Assembly: GCF_039503195.1 (NCBI RefSeq) | Contig: NZ_JBCJKP010000001.1 | Coordinates: 1,426,001-1,490,000, forward strand | Reading direction: 5' to 3' | DNA from: Streptomyces mirabilis | GTDB taxonomy: Bacteria; Actinomycetota; Actinomycetes; Streptomycetales; Streptomycetaceae | Length of the DNA: 64,000 nucleotides | In this document: piece after piece, positions 24,461 to 33,684 of the stretch | How the letters are laid out: every line of letters begins with the position of its first letter | Numbering within the stretch: position 1 is the stretch's first letter | Made by a program: the position numbers and the translations under genes | Notes under the pieces: generated by a model | The model's database searches: none | Told to the model about the DNA's origin: nothing | Seen by the model: the letters and a program-made list of their open reading frames with translations, nothing else

Positions 24461-24693
24461 CACGCGCGGTCTTGGCCGACCGCGAGACGGTGCGATCGCA
24501 GCAGCGTCCATCCGGCCCCGCCCACCACGGCCGTGGCGAGCACGGCCACCAGTACGGGCCACACCACCGACCAGTGCCGGGCCACCCACAACGCGGCGGC
24601 CACCGCCACCGCCGCCACCGCCACCGCACCCCAGCCCTGCAGCTGCCTGCGCGTCCGCTTCTTCAAGCGCCGACGCCGTCGACGTGCCGCCAT
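24418..24693 (-). pseudogene. N-terminal fragment of an ICE-type membrane-anchored Mrr-like protein
   Basis: The Arg/Lys-rich start (AARRRRRRLKKRTRRQLQGW) followed by two hydrophobic segments (AVAVAAVAVAAALWVARHW; VVWPVLVAVLATAVVGGAGW) and RSHRLAVGQDRAWR resembles the membrane anchor of restriction-endonuclease-like (Mrr) proteins carried by Streptomyces integrative elements. The catalytic domain is missing; the frame enters the DnaE2 remnant near 24460 and stops at 24418. Assignment rests on the anchor alone. Confidence 0.5.
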
Positions 24694-24769
24694 CACTCCC
24701 CCGCTCCCCAGACCCGTGATCCGCGGTGCGCACCGGCGGGCGCCGTCCGGCCCGTGCGTGGGCGGGGGT

Positions 24770-25000
24770 TCATCGGCTGGCCTGGGTGACGCCGCTCGCG
24801 AGCTGTCCCAAGATGTTCAAGATCCCCTGGCCCGCCGGGGTGGGTGCGATCAGGACGCCCAGCGCCAGGACGATGACGACGGTCAGCTTTTGGTCGAAGC
24901 GGCTGCGGGCCTCCGTACGCCGCCGCAGCCGGAAGAACACGATGACTGCGAGCAGCAGCGTCACGTTGATGGTCAGCAACCGTCCCGACCTCCCCCACAC
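24770..25000 (-). CDS. Small two-TM protein of mobile-element type
   Basis: 76 residues if started at the GTG at 25000; a later GTG at 24964 is possible. Two hydrophobic helices (TINVTLLLAVIVFF and LTVVIVLALGVLIAPT) flank RLRRRTEARSRFDQK. It resembles small membrane proteins that neighbour the Mrr-like gene in actinobacterial integrative elements and precedes that fragment by 76 bp on the same strand. Function unknown. It supports the view that 24.4-29.2 kb holds the debris of an integrative element. Confidence 0.5.
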   Translation of the reverse strand: MWGRSGRLLTINVTLLLAVIVFFRLRRRTEARSRFDQKLTVVIVLALGVLIAPTPAGQGILNILGQLASGVTQASR

Positions 25001-25838
25001 GAACGGCCATCACCATGCGGGGATGGCAACACGCCACCCCAGCCTCCTTATGTAGCGGGGCCTCAGCGATGTTGGGACGGGGTTGCCGACGAATGGCACG
25101 AAGCCATCGGACCTGGCCGAATACCGCAGCTGGCTGATCCGCTCGCTGACATGGCGACAACCTCCGTGGCAGGGGTGGCTAATCACGTACGAGCCGAGGG
25201 GTTTCCGTGGAGAGGATCCGGGAGCGACGGTCCGCTCCGGCCGCCATACCGCGAGACACCGCATCGCCGTCAACTTGGCTCCCGACATGGGCTCGTTGGT
25301 GCGGTAGACGAGCGCCCAGTACACGACCCACTTCCGGCTAATGACAGCCGAGTGCGGCCGGGCCCCCGGGCAGCGTGTCCACGTCGGAGTCGGCGGGGAG
25401 CTCGGGCAGCCCGGTGGCGAAGAGCCCGGCGTCCATGCAATCCGCACACGGCTTCAGCCGCTTCCCGACGGAAGCTCTTCCCACCAGCGCTACTGCGCGC
25501 GGCCCTACCTGTGCTGCGACCAGTTCCGCGACCGCCGCCCACGCTCAGACGGATCGCAGTGCCACTCCCCCAACGCACGTCCTGTCTGCCAGGGCAGCCG
25601 ATGTCGCGGAGCCGAGCTTCCTGTCCATCCGGTCATCATGAGCGGAGCGTCGACGGGCCTCTCCGTCGCCAAGCACGCGTCGCCGCGCCGCATCCCGTAC
25701 ATTCCGTCGGGCACGAAGCTGTCGACGGCAGGGGAGCCCGGAGGGCCGGTTCTCCCATTGACTCGTCCCCCTGATTACTCGATGTTGCCAAATCTTGGAA
25801 GGGCTGCTCTCTTTCAGGGCGCGAGTTTAGGCTAGCGT
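25001..25838. other. Unassigned stretch between mobile-element debris and VOC gene
   Basis: No full gene recognised. A short minus-strand frame starting at about 25438 (MDAGLFATGLPELPADSDVD) looks protein-like for about 33 codons and stops near 25338. It may be the start of a lost gene. Confidence 0.35.
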
Positions 25839-26246
25839 GTGAAAATGCGAATCGCGCTGCGAGTATTAGAAGTTGAATGCACTGACCCGATCGCTCTAGG
25901 GCGATTTTGGAGTGCCGTGCTGGGTTCTCCCATCGGATCGGGAAGTGATGGGGTAACCATCAGGTTTCCCGGCGACACTCCACAGTTCCTCTATCTCATC
26001 GAGGAGCGAGACCGGATACGTCCGCGGAGCCGGACTCGTTTGTGGCTGAGCCCGCTACAGGCGTCGCTCGCTGAGGAAGTGGAGCGGCTGACAGCCTTGG
26101 GGGCTACCGTCATCGAAAGACGCTGGCGGCACAAGGAACTCGGGCTGGGCGTGGTCACCTTGGCGGATCCTGAAGGCAACCATTTCTGTGTCGAGTCCGG
26201 TGATCGCGAGGTTGCAGAGGCCCAGGAAATTATGGAAAAGGATTGA
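25839..26246 (+). CDS. VOC-family (glyoxalase-like) protein
   Basis: 135 residues from the GTG at 25839; an ATG at 25845 is the alternative. A TAGGCT box just upstream suggests a leaderless transcript. LRVLEVECTDPIALGRFWSAVLG at the start and VVTLADPEGNHFCVES at the end are standard for single-domain glyoxalase/bleomycin-resistance-like proteins of actinobacteria, with a metal-ligand-type Glu in NHFCVE. Substrate or ligand unknown. It stands alone, between mobile-element debris and a broken secreted-protein gene. Confidence 0.8.
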   Translation: MKMRIALRVLEVECTDPIALGRFWSAVLGSPIGSGSDGVTIRFPGDTPQFLYLIEERDRIRPRSRTRLWLSPLQASLAEEVERLTALGATVIERRWRHKELGLGVVTLADPEGNHFCVESGDREVAEAQEIMEKD

Positions 26247-26297
26247 CAGCCGTTGCGGCTGGCGGAAGTTGCCCGCCAGCCGCAACATATGTGAGGA

Positions 26298-26798
26298 TCA
26301 GCCGCACCACAGCGTCTTGGCGTGGGAGTGGACTACCTTGCTTCCCGCCTGACCCTGGTAGTGAATTGCCAGAGTGGCTACCGTGGTGTAGGGATGCCTA
26401 CCGACTACGCCGGCACAGTGATAAGACACCTTGAGCGTCTGGCTTGTGCATGATCGTCATCCGCCGTCCTTGTGTGCAACGTCGCTGAAGCCGCCGTTGG
26501 CGATGCTGACCGTCAGGTGGCATTCATCGGGCGCGGGCGAAGAACAACTCCCGAATTTCCCCGATGCGTAGATGGTCTCGCTACCGCTTACTAGGAAATC
26601 AGGTTCCTGAGCCGTGACAGCGCAGCTGACGACCTCCCTCATGGGATGCTGTGCCGATCCGACTGCTGCCCGAAGGGTTGCACGAGCGCCGGGCGTGGGC
26701 GTTCCTTGCGCGTTGGCCGGCATGGCTGCCGCGCCGAGCATGGCCGCGGTCGCGATACCTGTGACGGCGGCAAGCATGCTTTTCTTGCTCTTCTTCAC
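26298..26798 (-). pseudogene. Small secreted protein interrupted by an in-frame TGA
   Basis: The GTG at 26798 follows GGGGGAAG. Codons 1-31 encode a lysine-rich signal peptide (KKSKKSMLAAVTGIATAAML ... ANA), then a cysteine-containing domain. TGA at 26457-26459 stops the frame after AHKDGG, yet the same frame continues protein-like to the next TGA at 26298 (SQTLKVSYHCAGVVG ... KVVHSHAKTLWCG), with paired Cys residues as expected for the rest of a secreted domain. So either a nonsense mutation, a sequencing error or recoding. Family not recognised. Confidence 0.6.
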
Positions 26799-27761
26799 TT
26801 GCTTCCCCCATGCTTCGGAGGGGGCGAAGGGTGACGTGAATGACACTCCCCGATTCCCCCTTCTGATTCACCGAACTCACCGAACTTCCTGGTCAGAGAA
26901 GATCCGTTGCGAATTCGGCGTAGCGAACTTGATCTTTTTATACCTGTCGAGCAGTGGAGCGCAAGCAAATTGGCGATAGTGCTCTTCGCGTTTCGTTCCA
27001 CATGGTGGCCTATTTCGCTCGATTTTACATGCACACAAAACCCCTTCAGCGGTATATACTGGTCGATCTTACGGTAGGGGTGATTATCGAATTGGCCATT
27101 CTGGATCAGTTCGCTTCGTGGGGCCGTATACAGAGGCGCCCTGGCCACCTTCCGCTCCCGATAGATGCCAACCTCTGGCTGTTCACGGGCGGCTTCCATC
27201 ACCACCCCGTCGGCACGCTGGGCAGGCTAGGGCGGATAGTTGGCATTTCGACCGGTTATCGTTGGCCATTGCTGCTCTGAGTCGCCGCACTGCCTGACTG
27301 TCGCTCTCCCTGTGCCCACCTGTGTGCGGCTCGAAGTGGCGGTCAGAATGCATGGAGACTGGTCAAGGCGGCGCGCCGTAGGGTTTCACTCTCTGGCGAG
27401 TATGCATTGGAGTACGCATCACCGATGAGCGGACGTGGTCTGAGCCACACCGTGAAATTGACCGTGCAATTGCAGGTATATGCAGACCGAGTTCAGAATT
27501 CTTCGATCCGGACGTCTGCCCAGTTCGGTAGGCATGGCGCGATGGATGCGGGGTGTGGCGGTGCGCGCCAGCAAAGCATCGATATCTGCATAGTAATCGG
27601 GAAGTTGCCTTCCGTTAGAAATATGTGTTCGGAGGTCTGTACGTTTCCCCACACCGGTTGGCTTATCTGTTCCCCGGAGCAACGGTGCTCTAGGTGTCTG
27701 CCCGCCCGACCCGGGGACGGAGAAGTCAGGCCGCCGCCTGAAAGGAAGGAAAGACGCCACT
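26799..27761. other. AT-rich gene-poor stretch
   Basis: Clearly lower in GC than its surroundings, especially 26880-27160. No gene could be supported. A minus-strand frame at 27419-27640 (ADIDALLARTATPRIHRAMP region) is weakly protein-like but unassigned. The composition suggests acquired DNA. Confidence 0.4.
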
Positions 27762-27839
27762 ATGAACTACGACGTAGTGAGTCTCGTGCTGGCACTCGCC
27801 GCCGCGGCGCGCTCGTTCGCGCCCGACGTGTGGTTCTAA
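27762..27839 (+). CDS. Possible 25-residue hydrophobic peptide
   Basis: ATG at 27762 follows a purine-rich ribosome site (AAGGAAGGAAAG, 8 nt spacing) and encodes MNYDVVSLVLALAAAARSFA plus a short tail before TAA. The hydrophobic centre could be a membrane peptide or the start of a longer gene broken by the stop. No family recognised. Confidence 0.3.
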   Translation: MNYDVVSLVLALAAAARSFAPDVWF

Positions 27840-27898
27840 GGAGACGTGCGCCGCCTCGCTGGGCGAGGGGGTGGTGGCGCGCCCGCTGATGATGCCTG

Positions 27899-28468
27899 GT
27901 GCGCGGCAAAGTGGCCGGGCTGATCTGGGTCCGTCCATTGAAGGTCGGCCAAGACGCGCTCGCCGGGATCGCCGAACTCGCGAACATCGCCGCCGCGGCC
28001 AGCGCTAGCGAGGTTGCCCTCGCCTGGGAGACCCTGCTGGCGAGCTTCCGATCGTCGGCCCGGCGCCGTGCTGGTGCTCTCTCCGGAACGGGAACTTCCT
28101 GCACCGGTTCCCCTACAGCGAGCAGCTCCTGTCCCGAGCCCCGGAGGCTGGGCGTTGGTCGCCCCTGCCTGAGGCCGGCCCCCGCGCCGCAGCCCGGCGG
28201 TGAGCCGGCGCCGCCGATCCGGGCCGCGGTGAACTTCTCCTTCGCCTCGATCGAGCTGGACCATTCCGACTCGTTTGGCGTCACCGTCGTGCTGAAGGCG
28301 TTGGCCTGGCAGCCGCACGCCCAGGGCTACCGCTGCCCGTACGCGACCGATTGGGGCGCCGACAAGACCCGGTGGGGCCTGTCCATCGACCCCACCGAAC
28401 ACGCCGCGCTCTCCGAGGCCCTCAGTATCTGCCCCGACCAGCCGATCACGGTCACCCTCGCCCGCTGA
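27899..28468 (+). CDS. Hypothetical protein, possibly composite
   Basis: 189 codons without a stop. The first 55 (KVAGLIWVRPLKVGQDALAG, then ALAWETLLASFRSS) and the last 80 (NFSFASIELDHSDSFGVTVV, WGADKTRWGLSIDP, ITVTLAR) look like genuine protein, while the middle is Ser/Pro/Arg-rich and may hide compensating frameshifts. A GTG at 28229 could start the C-terminal part alone. It overlaps the convergent gene by 17 bp. Probably cargo of the old integrative element; no function assigned. Confidence 0.35.
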   Translation: MRGKVAGLIWVRPLKVGQDALAGIAELANIAAAASASEVALAWETLLASFRSSARRRAGALSGTGTSCTGSPTASSSCPEPRRLGVGRPCLRPAPAPQPGGEPAPPIRAAVNFSFASIELDHSDSFGVTVVLKALAWQPHAQGYRCPYATDWGADKTRWGLSIDPTEHAALSEALSICPDQPITVTLAR

Positions 28469-28988
28469 CCCCCGCACTACCCCGCGCGTCCGCTCTGGCC
28501 GCCGACGGCAGTCCGTCGACGGCCGGAGATTCTTCGTCCGAGGCTCGGACTGGGCTGTGTACGACGCCGTACTCGCGGCCGAAGCGGTTGGCCTCCGCAG
28601 CCGAGCCCGTCATCCGGTGCAACCACAACCCGTACACCACGGACCCCATCTGCTCCTGCGTCAGATACAGCCGCCACCGCTTGATCCCGTGATCACACGA
28701 GGCCGCACGGACCTGCTCCGCCAGCCCGTCGGCCGGCGGCACCCGGAGCCGGCTGGCGAGGCCGACGAACACCCGCAGCGCCGCCATCTGCGACGGAATC
28801 AGCTCCACAAGCTGCCGGTCCGAGGCTGCCTCACCGGGCGGAGGCTCGGCCCGGGGGCGGGACTGGCCGTAGGCGAGAGTGTCGTGGCCGTACGGCGTCA
28901 GGCGGGCCGCCCACCGCACGGGCCGACCCTCCAGCGCCGACAGCTCCGCGCGGTCCTCCGAGTGAGGTCGACGCGTGGAGGTCTTCAC
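28452..28988 (-). CDS. Hypothetical protein of integrative-element type
   Basis: 178 residues. The N-terminal part (RWAARLTPYGHDTLAYGQSRP) resembles a winged-helix wing. The centre (LVELIPSQMAALRVFVGLAS, VPPADGLAEQVRAA) and RWRLYLTQEQMGSVVYGLWLHRM are ordered, and the C terminus is polar. I associate it with a Streptomyces-specific family (possibly DUF6417) seen near integrative elements, but with low certainty. It lies about 200 bp from the tRNA-like attachment remnant. Function unknown, possibly DNA-binding. Confidence 0.55.
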   Translation of the reverse strand: MKTSTRRPHSEDRAELSALEGRPVRWAARLTPYGHDTLAYGQSRPRAEPPPGEAASDRQLVELIPSQMAALRVFVGLASRLRVPPADGLAEQVRAASCDHGIKRWRLYLTQEQMGSVVYGLWLHRMTGSAAEANRFGREYGVVHSPVRASDEESPAVDGLPSAARADARGSAGVSGRG

Positions 28989-29193
28989 GGCGAGCCCTCA
29001 TAGGGGGCAGCCGACGGGACCGAATCCGACCGACCGCGGCAATAACGGATCGAAATCCACCTCATAGTCGACCGAAGCGGCCTGCGCCTGTCGATCGGTA
29101 TCTCTGCCGCCAACCTCCATGACAGCCACGCCCTCATCCCACTGGTCCGCGGTAGGTCGCCCATCCGCTCCCGACGCAGGCCCGGCAGCGATG

Positions 29194-29223
29194 TCACCGT
29201 GGGTTCAAATCTCACACCCACCG
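29194..29223 (+). other. 3' end of a tRNA-Ser-like gene (attachment-site remnant)
   Basis: GTGGG-TTCAAAT-CTCAC (29199-29215) is a complete T-arm, followed by ACCCACC-G as the acceptor 3' strand and discriminator. The preceding GTCACC fits a serine tRNA variable arm. The 5' half (acceptor, D and anticodon arms) is absent upstream and no CCA is encoded. Such 3' fragments are the usual att footprints of integrative elements, matching the element-type genes at 24.4-29.0 kb. The rest of 28989-29388 holds no gene. Confidence 0.6.
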
Positions 29224-29232
29224 CAGAGGAAC

Positions 29233-29263
29233 GGCCCCTGACCAGGTGCATCGGTCGGGGGCC
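29233..29263 (+). terminator. Terminator following the tRNA-like fragment
   Basis: GGCCCCTGACC (29233-29243) pairs with GGTCGGGGGCC (29253-29263) with one G-U pair, and a T-containing tail follows. This is the usual layout directly behind a tRNA gene. Confidence 0.7.
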
Positions 29264-29388
29264 GCTCTCGTTTGGGCACACCGTGGTTCCCCGGTCTTGC
29301 CCGTGGTTCCCCGCCGATTGACGTGCTTGGCCACGGTGAGCACAGTGCGGGCGCAGAGCGGACAAGGCGCGTCATTCCCAGGGCGGCC

Positions 29389-29913
29389 TTACGCGAACTG
29401 GAGGTGCAGCCTGACGACGCCGGAGTTGTTGCCCTTCGTGATAGTCCCGTCGCCTCCGGCCCCGCGGAAGACTCCGCTGCCACCCGTGACGGCAACAGGT
29501 AGGATCTGCTCATTGTCACGGAGCTGAATGAACTGAATGCTCAATTGCCCATCGGGCAGCCGCAGGGTGAAAATCCCTTGCGATTCGACCACCGCGTTGG
29601 GCCCTGAACCAGTGACCCGCGTCGTGGTGAAGGTGCCGTCCCCGACACCGATCTTCCGACCATTCTGAAACACGTCAAGGCTCAAAATCATCTCGTCGCC
29701 GAGACTCGGCCCAGGCGGCCCCCCGAGGTTGAGTTTTTTCACCTGTGCGAACTGCACGCCGAACTCTACGAAACAGTCACCCCTATTGGGGTTGGCGGCG
29801 TTTGAGACGTGGCAGGTGTGATGGTCATGCCCACGTTGGGTGGCTGCTGCCGGGGTGACAAGAGAGGCGGAGGCAGTCACTAGAGCGACCGTCCAGATGA
29901 CTCTTTTTCTCAT
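29389..29913 (-). CDS. Secreted allene-oxide-cyclase-barrel protein
   Basis: 174 residues, GAAGGAC before the ATG. Signal peptide about 1-25 (RKRVIWTVALVTASASLV ... AAA). The mature part has the AOC/dirigent-type barrel pattern: GDEMILSLDVFQNGRKIGVG, GTFTTTRV, SQGIFTLRLPDGQLSIQFIQ, LPVAVTGGSGVFRGAGGDGT and VVRLHLQF. Bacterial members are secreted and mostly uncharacterised; a cyclase, isomerase or stereo-guiding role is known only from plant relatives. It appears monocistronic, immediately beyond the tRNA-like attachment remnant. Confidence 0.8.
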   Translation of the reverse strand: MRKRVIWTVALVTASASLVTPAAATQRGHDHHTCHVSNAANPNRGDCFVEFGVQFAQVKKLNLGGPPGPSLGDEMILSLDVFQNGRKIGVGDGTFTTTRVTGSGPNAVVESQGIFTLRLPDGQLSIQFIQLRDNEQILPVAVTGGSGVFRGAGGDGTITKGNNSGVVRLHLQFA

Positions 29914-30119
29914 GGTCGGAGTCCTTCCTCGATACGCGCAGTTCGTTTTGGCGTCAGAGCATGATGGATCCAGGCCAAATGGAGGCCATCAGCAATTACC
30001 CGTAACTGATCTGTCGCAATTCGATCCGGGGGGTGTTTCACCCGGTTGCGGCTGTGACCCCAGCGCACTTGTCCACCTCGGCGTGGACTACGCCACCGTA
30101 GGAAGGCACGTCCACCCTG

Positions 30120-30728
30120 TCACTCGAACCCCGCGAAGACGCGCAGGCGATCGCGCAGGAGCACTGATGCGCACCACGCCTCCAGGACTGAGCGTGAGTC
30201 CGGGGGGGGCCTGCTGCTTGCCTGATCTGAGCAGCTGGTCTCGTCGCTCTCATCCTGCTCGGACCCGGAGTCCTTGTGTCCTCGCACGGCGACAACCGCG
30301 CCGATGCCGCCGGCGAGCAGGAGTCCGGCGCCGCCGAGGATCCACACGGTGGTGTCGGCGCCGGTGCGGGCGAGGGAGCCGGCCGGGGCCTTCGGTGACG
30401 CGGAGTCCGTCCCCGTCCGCGGACGGGGACGATCGAAAGGTCAGTGGCCGTCGGGGTGGCCTTTGACCCGCCGGAGGCGCTCTCGGCCGGCTTCTCGGTG
30501 CTCGGGCGTGGTGGCGGTCTCGGCGCTGGTGACGGTCACAGTGGCCGGGGCGCCCGGCTCGGCGGTGAAGGTCTTCGTCGGCTTGTAGAGGTCGTAGCCC
30601 TCGAGTGACTCGACCTGCTTGATCCAGAACTCGGCCCTGCGGCTGGGCACTGGGAGTTCGCCGGTGGCGGTGCCCTTCGGTCCGGTGGGTGAGCCGGGTC
30701 TACTCTCCGCCGCCGATGTTCACGGTGA
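30120..30728 (-). pseudogene. Remnant of an LPXTG-type surface protein with SpaA-like domain
   Basis: On the minus strand one frame encodes a prealbumin-like SpaA/Cna-B domain end (ELPVPSRRAEFWIKQVESLE, GYDLYKPTKTFTAEPGAPAT). A stop and frame change follow near 30440. Then comes a sorting-type C terminus: an LARTGADTT box, the hydrophobic stretch VWILGGAGLLLAGGIGAVVA and basic residues (VRGHKD). The tail to 30120 is abnormally long and polar, and the N-terminal body and signal peptide are missing. A sortase-anchored surface or pilin-like protein in decay. Confidence 0.6.
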
Positions 30729-30849
30729 CGCCAGGCAGGAGCTCTTGCCCGTCAGCCGATCCCACTCCGCATTCGCCAGATCCCCACGCCCCTTACAGCC
30801 GGCCTGACCCCCACACCCCACCCACGTCGGGAGACCCGAGAAACAGCGC

Positions 30850-31605
30850 CTACCTGCCGTTGGCGGACTGGCCGTTCAATGCCGGGCCCAGGTCCACCGG
30901 GGTGGACGTGGCGTTCGGCGGCGGAGGGAGGACGATCACGGGCTGGCCGGCGGGCGGGACCGGCGGGGTCATGTCCGACTTGGGCAGCTTCGGCGGGGTG
31001 GTCTGCTTGAACAGCGTGGTGTCGAAGTCGACCAGGCCGGTCTTCTCCATCACCGTGATGTGGTCCAGGACGGTGTCGTTGGCCTGGTCGGCCAGGGCGC
31101 GCACCAGCGTGTTCTTCGTCGTCGAGCGGATCTTTGCCACGGTGTTGAAGATCGAACCGTGCGTCTGGCGAAGAATGTTGGCGAAGTCGATGTCGAACTG
31201 CTTGCCGCTGTCCGCCTTGAGGGTGGTGACGAATCCTTCCTGCTGCGGACTGGCCACGTTGGGCAGCGTCACGTTCAGCATCGGCGCGATCTTGCGGCAG
31301 GTCTCGTCCAGCGCCGCGTGCCCGTCGACCAGGTGCTGACTGGCGGTGAGGACCCCCTTGCTCTGCCCCTTCTGGAGCCCGATCTGCCCCACCGGGTGCT
31401 CCCACAAACCGGCAGCGCGCACCGCCACCACGAAGGCCCGGTCCCCCTCGGTCAACGGCCCCCACTGGGTGTTGGCGATGATCCGGTCGTTCGAGGTCGA
31501 CACGGTGTCAACTCCGAGCATCGACGGGTAGACCAGCGCGCCCAGTGTCAGGGCCAGCGCGCCCCCTACGAAGATACCGCCCACCATGTTCAGCGAACGC
31601 TGCAC
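30850..31605 (-). CDS. DUF4142-family secreted protein
   Basis: 251 residues; GGAGGAAC directly before the GTG at 31605. An N-terminal hydrophobic segment (MVGGIFVGGALALTLGALVY) exports or anchors it. Residues about 45-200 are helical with the DUF4142 pattern: GDRAFVVAVRAAGLWE, GQIGLQKGQSKGV, HLVDGHAALDETCRKIA and DFANILRQTHG, resembling a ferritin-like four-helix bundle. The C terminus is Pro-rich. Actinobacterial DUF4142 proteins are extracytoplasmic and of unknown role. No operon partner. Confidence 0.8.
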   Translation of the reverse strand: MQRSLNMVGGIFVGGALALTLGALVYPSMLGVDTVSTSNDRIIANTQWGPLTEGDRAFVVAVRAAGLWEHPVGQIGLQKGQSKGVLTASQHLVDGHAALDETCRKIAPMLNVTLPNVASPQQEGFVTTLKADSGKQFDIDFANILRQTHGSIFNTVAKIRSTTKNTLVRALADQANDTVLDHITVMEKTGLVDFDTTLFKQTTPPKLPKSDMTPPVPPAGQPVIVLPPPPNATSTPVDLGPALNGQSANGR

Positions 31606-31949
31606 CGTTCCTCCTGCCCGTCAAGAAATCCGCCGATTCGTCATCGCCCGACTGGGGCGGACGAAGAGCATTACGGGCGCGGTGCCGTTCAGGTTCACTC
31701 GGCCCGGAAAATGGTTCATGAACGGCGCCCCGGGGAGGGTTCTTCGGCTGCGGGCGGTGGGAGGGGCGTGAGTGTGCGGGACGACGGCGCGCGGCATCCT
31801 CGGATGTTCCGGTGTCAGGGCGGGTTCAAGGCGAGGATGGCCGGGCAGTGGGGGTGTCCTGCGGCGCGACCAGGAGTGTTGCGGCTCATGTCCGAGATGC
31901 TTCAGTTCGGCGACGATGCCGTCGGGATGAGCGTGCCGGTGGCGCTCAG

Positions 31950-32185
31950 CGTGACCGAGCCGTCTGTGCTTGCGACGCGGCCGGAGGTAGGCAGGCGTTT
32001 CCGCCTCGTTGCGGCTGGTGGCGATGGTGAAGGCGCGGTCGGTGAAGCGCAGGACGTTGGGGCAGACCGGGACGCGCTCGGCCTCGTAGGTCTCCAGCAG
32101 TTCCTCAGGTGCGGCACCCTGGCAGACGACGGCGAGCTGCCGGCCCGGGTTCAGCGCGTCTGGATGCCGGTGTTCATACCCTGCG
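31950..32185 (-). pseudogene. Remnant of a PheA/TfdB-type FAD monooxygenase
   Basis: On the minus strand GMNTGIQ is followed, after one missing base, by DALNPGRQLAVVCQGAAPEE, LLETYEAERVPVCPNVLRF and TDRAFTIATS. This is the conserved FAD-contacting helix and following segment of aromatic-ring hydroxylases. Both flanks are lost. It marks another deleted catabolic gene next to zwf. Confidence 0.65.
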
Positions 32186-32210
32186 CGCACCGGGTCCGGG
32201 CGCGGCCGTG

Positions 32211-33620
32211 TCAGTCGGGAGAGCTCGCCGGCAGCCATGGTTCGTGCCATCGCGGATATCCGGCGACGAGCTTGTTCGCGGCCGTCGGTCCCCAGGTTCC
32301 CTGCCGGTAGCGCTCGGGGTCGCCGGGCGCCTCCAGCAGTGGCTGGACGATTCGCCACGTCTCCTCCACCGAGTCCTCTCGGGTGAACAGGCTCGCGTTG
32401 CCTTGCATTGCATCACTGAGCAGGCGCTCGTACGGTTCGGGTGCCTCACCCAGCTCGGCCGCGAAGAGGAGGTCGAGGTCCACCAGCTGCGTGGCCTGCT
32501 TGCCCGGCTGTTTGGCCTGGATACAGAAGTTCATGCCAGGGCTCGGATCGATCCGCAGGATCCACTGGTCGGGCTCGGGCGCGAACCGCTCCGCGAACGC
32601 AAGCCGCGGCGGGCGCTTGAACATGATCCGGATCTCGGTCACTCGCTCGGGGAGCGACTTGCCGGCGCGGATGAAGAACGGCACCCCGGACCAGCGCCAG
32701 TTCTCGACCTCCAGCCGCAACGCGACGAAGGTCTCGGTGCGCGAGTGCGGCCGCACGCCGGGGACCTGCACGTACCCCTCGTATTGCCCGCGGACGTAGT
32801 GGGCCGGGTCGGCGTCGGGGATCGCCCGGAACACATCAACCCGGCGGTCTCGGAGCGCGTCCGCGTCGGCGGCTGACGGCGGCTCGGACGCCACCAGGGC
32901 GAGCAGCTGCAGCAGATGGTTCTGCACGACGTCGCGGAGCGCGCCGACCGGGTCGTAGAAGTGCCCGCGGTCCTCGACCCCGAAGTCCTCGGCCATGGTG
33001 ATCTGCACGCAGGAGACGTGGTCGCGGTTCCACACCGGCTCGAACACGGAGTTGGCGAACCGCAGGAACAGGATGTCCATCGCCGGCTCTTTGCCGAGGA
33101 AGTGGTCGATCCTCAGCAGCTGATCCTCGTCGAGGAGCTGACGCAGCTCGGCGTTGAGGGCGCGCGCCGACGCGAGGTCGTGCCCGAACGGTTTCTCCAC
33201 GACAACCCGGGCGCCCTTGGTCAGCCCGACGCCTGCCAGGCCCCCGACCACCCGGGCAAACAGCGACGGTGGGATCTCCAGGTAGAAAACGGGGTGTCGC
33301 CTGCCGTCGACCTCCCGGGCGAGGCGATGGAACGTCTCCTCGTCGGCGTAATCGCCCTGCACATAGCTGAGTCGGGCGGCGAACCGGGCGAAGACGCTGT
33401 CGTCGAGCGGCTCGCCCGCTGCCTTGATCGCCGCGCGGGCGTGGTCACGCAGCGCGTCGTCGGACCAACCGTCGCGCGCCACGCCGACGATCGGGCAGGT
33501 CAGCAGCTTGCGCCGCTCAAGCCGATAGAGCGAGCGAAACGTCATCTTTCGCGCGAGGTCGCCAGTGATCCCGAAAATGACCAGCACGTCTGCGGGAACG
33601 TTCGACGAGTTCAAAGCCAT
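32211..33620 (-). CDS. zwf: Glucose-6-phosphate dehydrogenase
   Basis: 469 residues, full length for the family. ATG at 33620 preceded by GGGGGAT. VLVIFGITGDLARKM is the NADP-binding start (usually GASGDLA), VVVEKPFGHDL and the active-site RIDHFLGKEPAMDILFLRF are intact, as is the substrate region near GHFYDPVGALRDVVQNHLLQ. It oxidises glucose 6-phosphate to the lactone with NADP. Last gene of a minus-strand pentose-phosphate operon (ppgK, tkt/tal/pgi relics, gnd, pgl), whose other members are mostly broken. It may still be made if the operon promoter works. Confidence 0.92.
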   Translation of the reverse strand: MALNSSNVPADVLVIFGITGDLARKMTFRSLYRLERRKLLTCPIVGVARDGWSDDALRDHARAAIKAAGEPLDDSVFARFAARLSYVQGDYADEETFHRLAREVDGRRHPVFYLEIPPSLFARVVGGLAGVGLTKGARVVVEKPFGHDLASARALNAELRQLLDEDQLLRIDHFLGKEPAMDILFLRFANSVFEPVWNRDHVSCVQITMAEDFGVEDRGHFYDPVGALRDVVQNHLLQLLALVASEPPSAADADALRDRRVDVFRAIPDADPAHYVRGQYEGYVQVPGVRPHSRTETFVALRLEVENWRWSGVPFFIRAGKSLPERVTEIRIMFKRPPRLAFAERFAPEPDQWILRIDPSPGMNFCIQAKQPGKQATQLVDLDLLFAAELGEAPEPYERLLSDAMQGNASLFTREDSVEETWRIVQPLLEAPGDPERYRQGTWGPTAANKLVAGYPRWHEPWLPASSPD

Positions 33621-33684
33621 CTGATCCCCCTTACGGGGCCGGCACGGCACTAGGGTCGGGCGTCATGAGGGTCGGGCGTCATGG

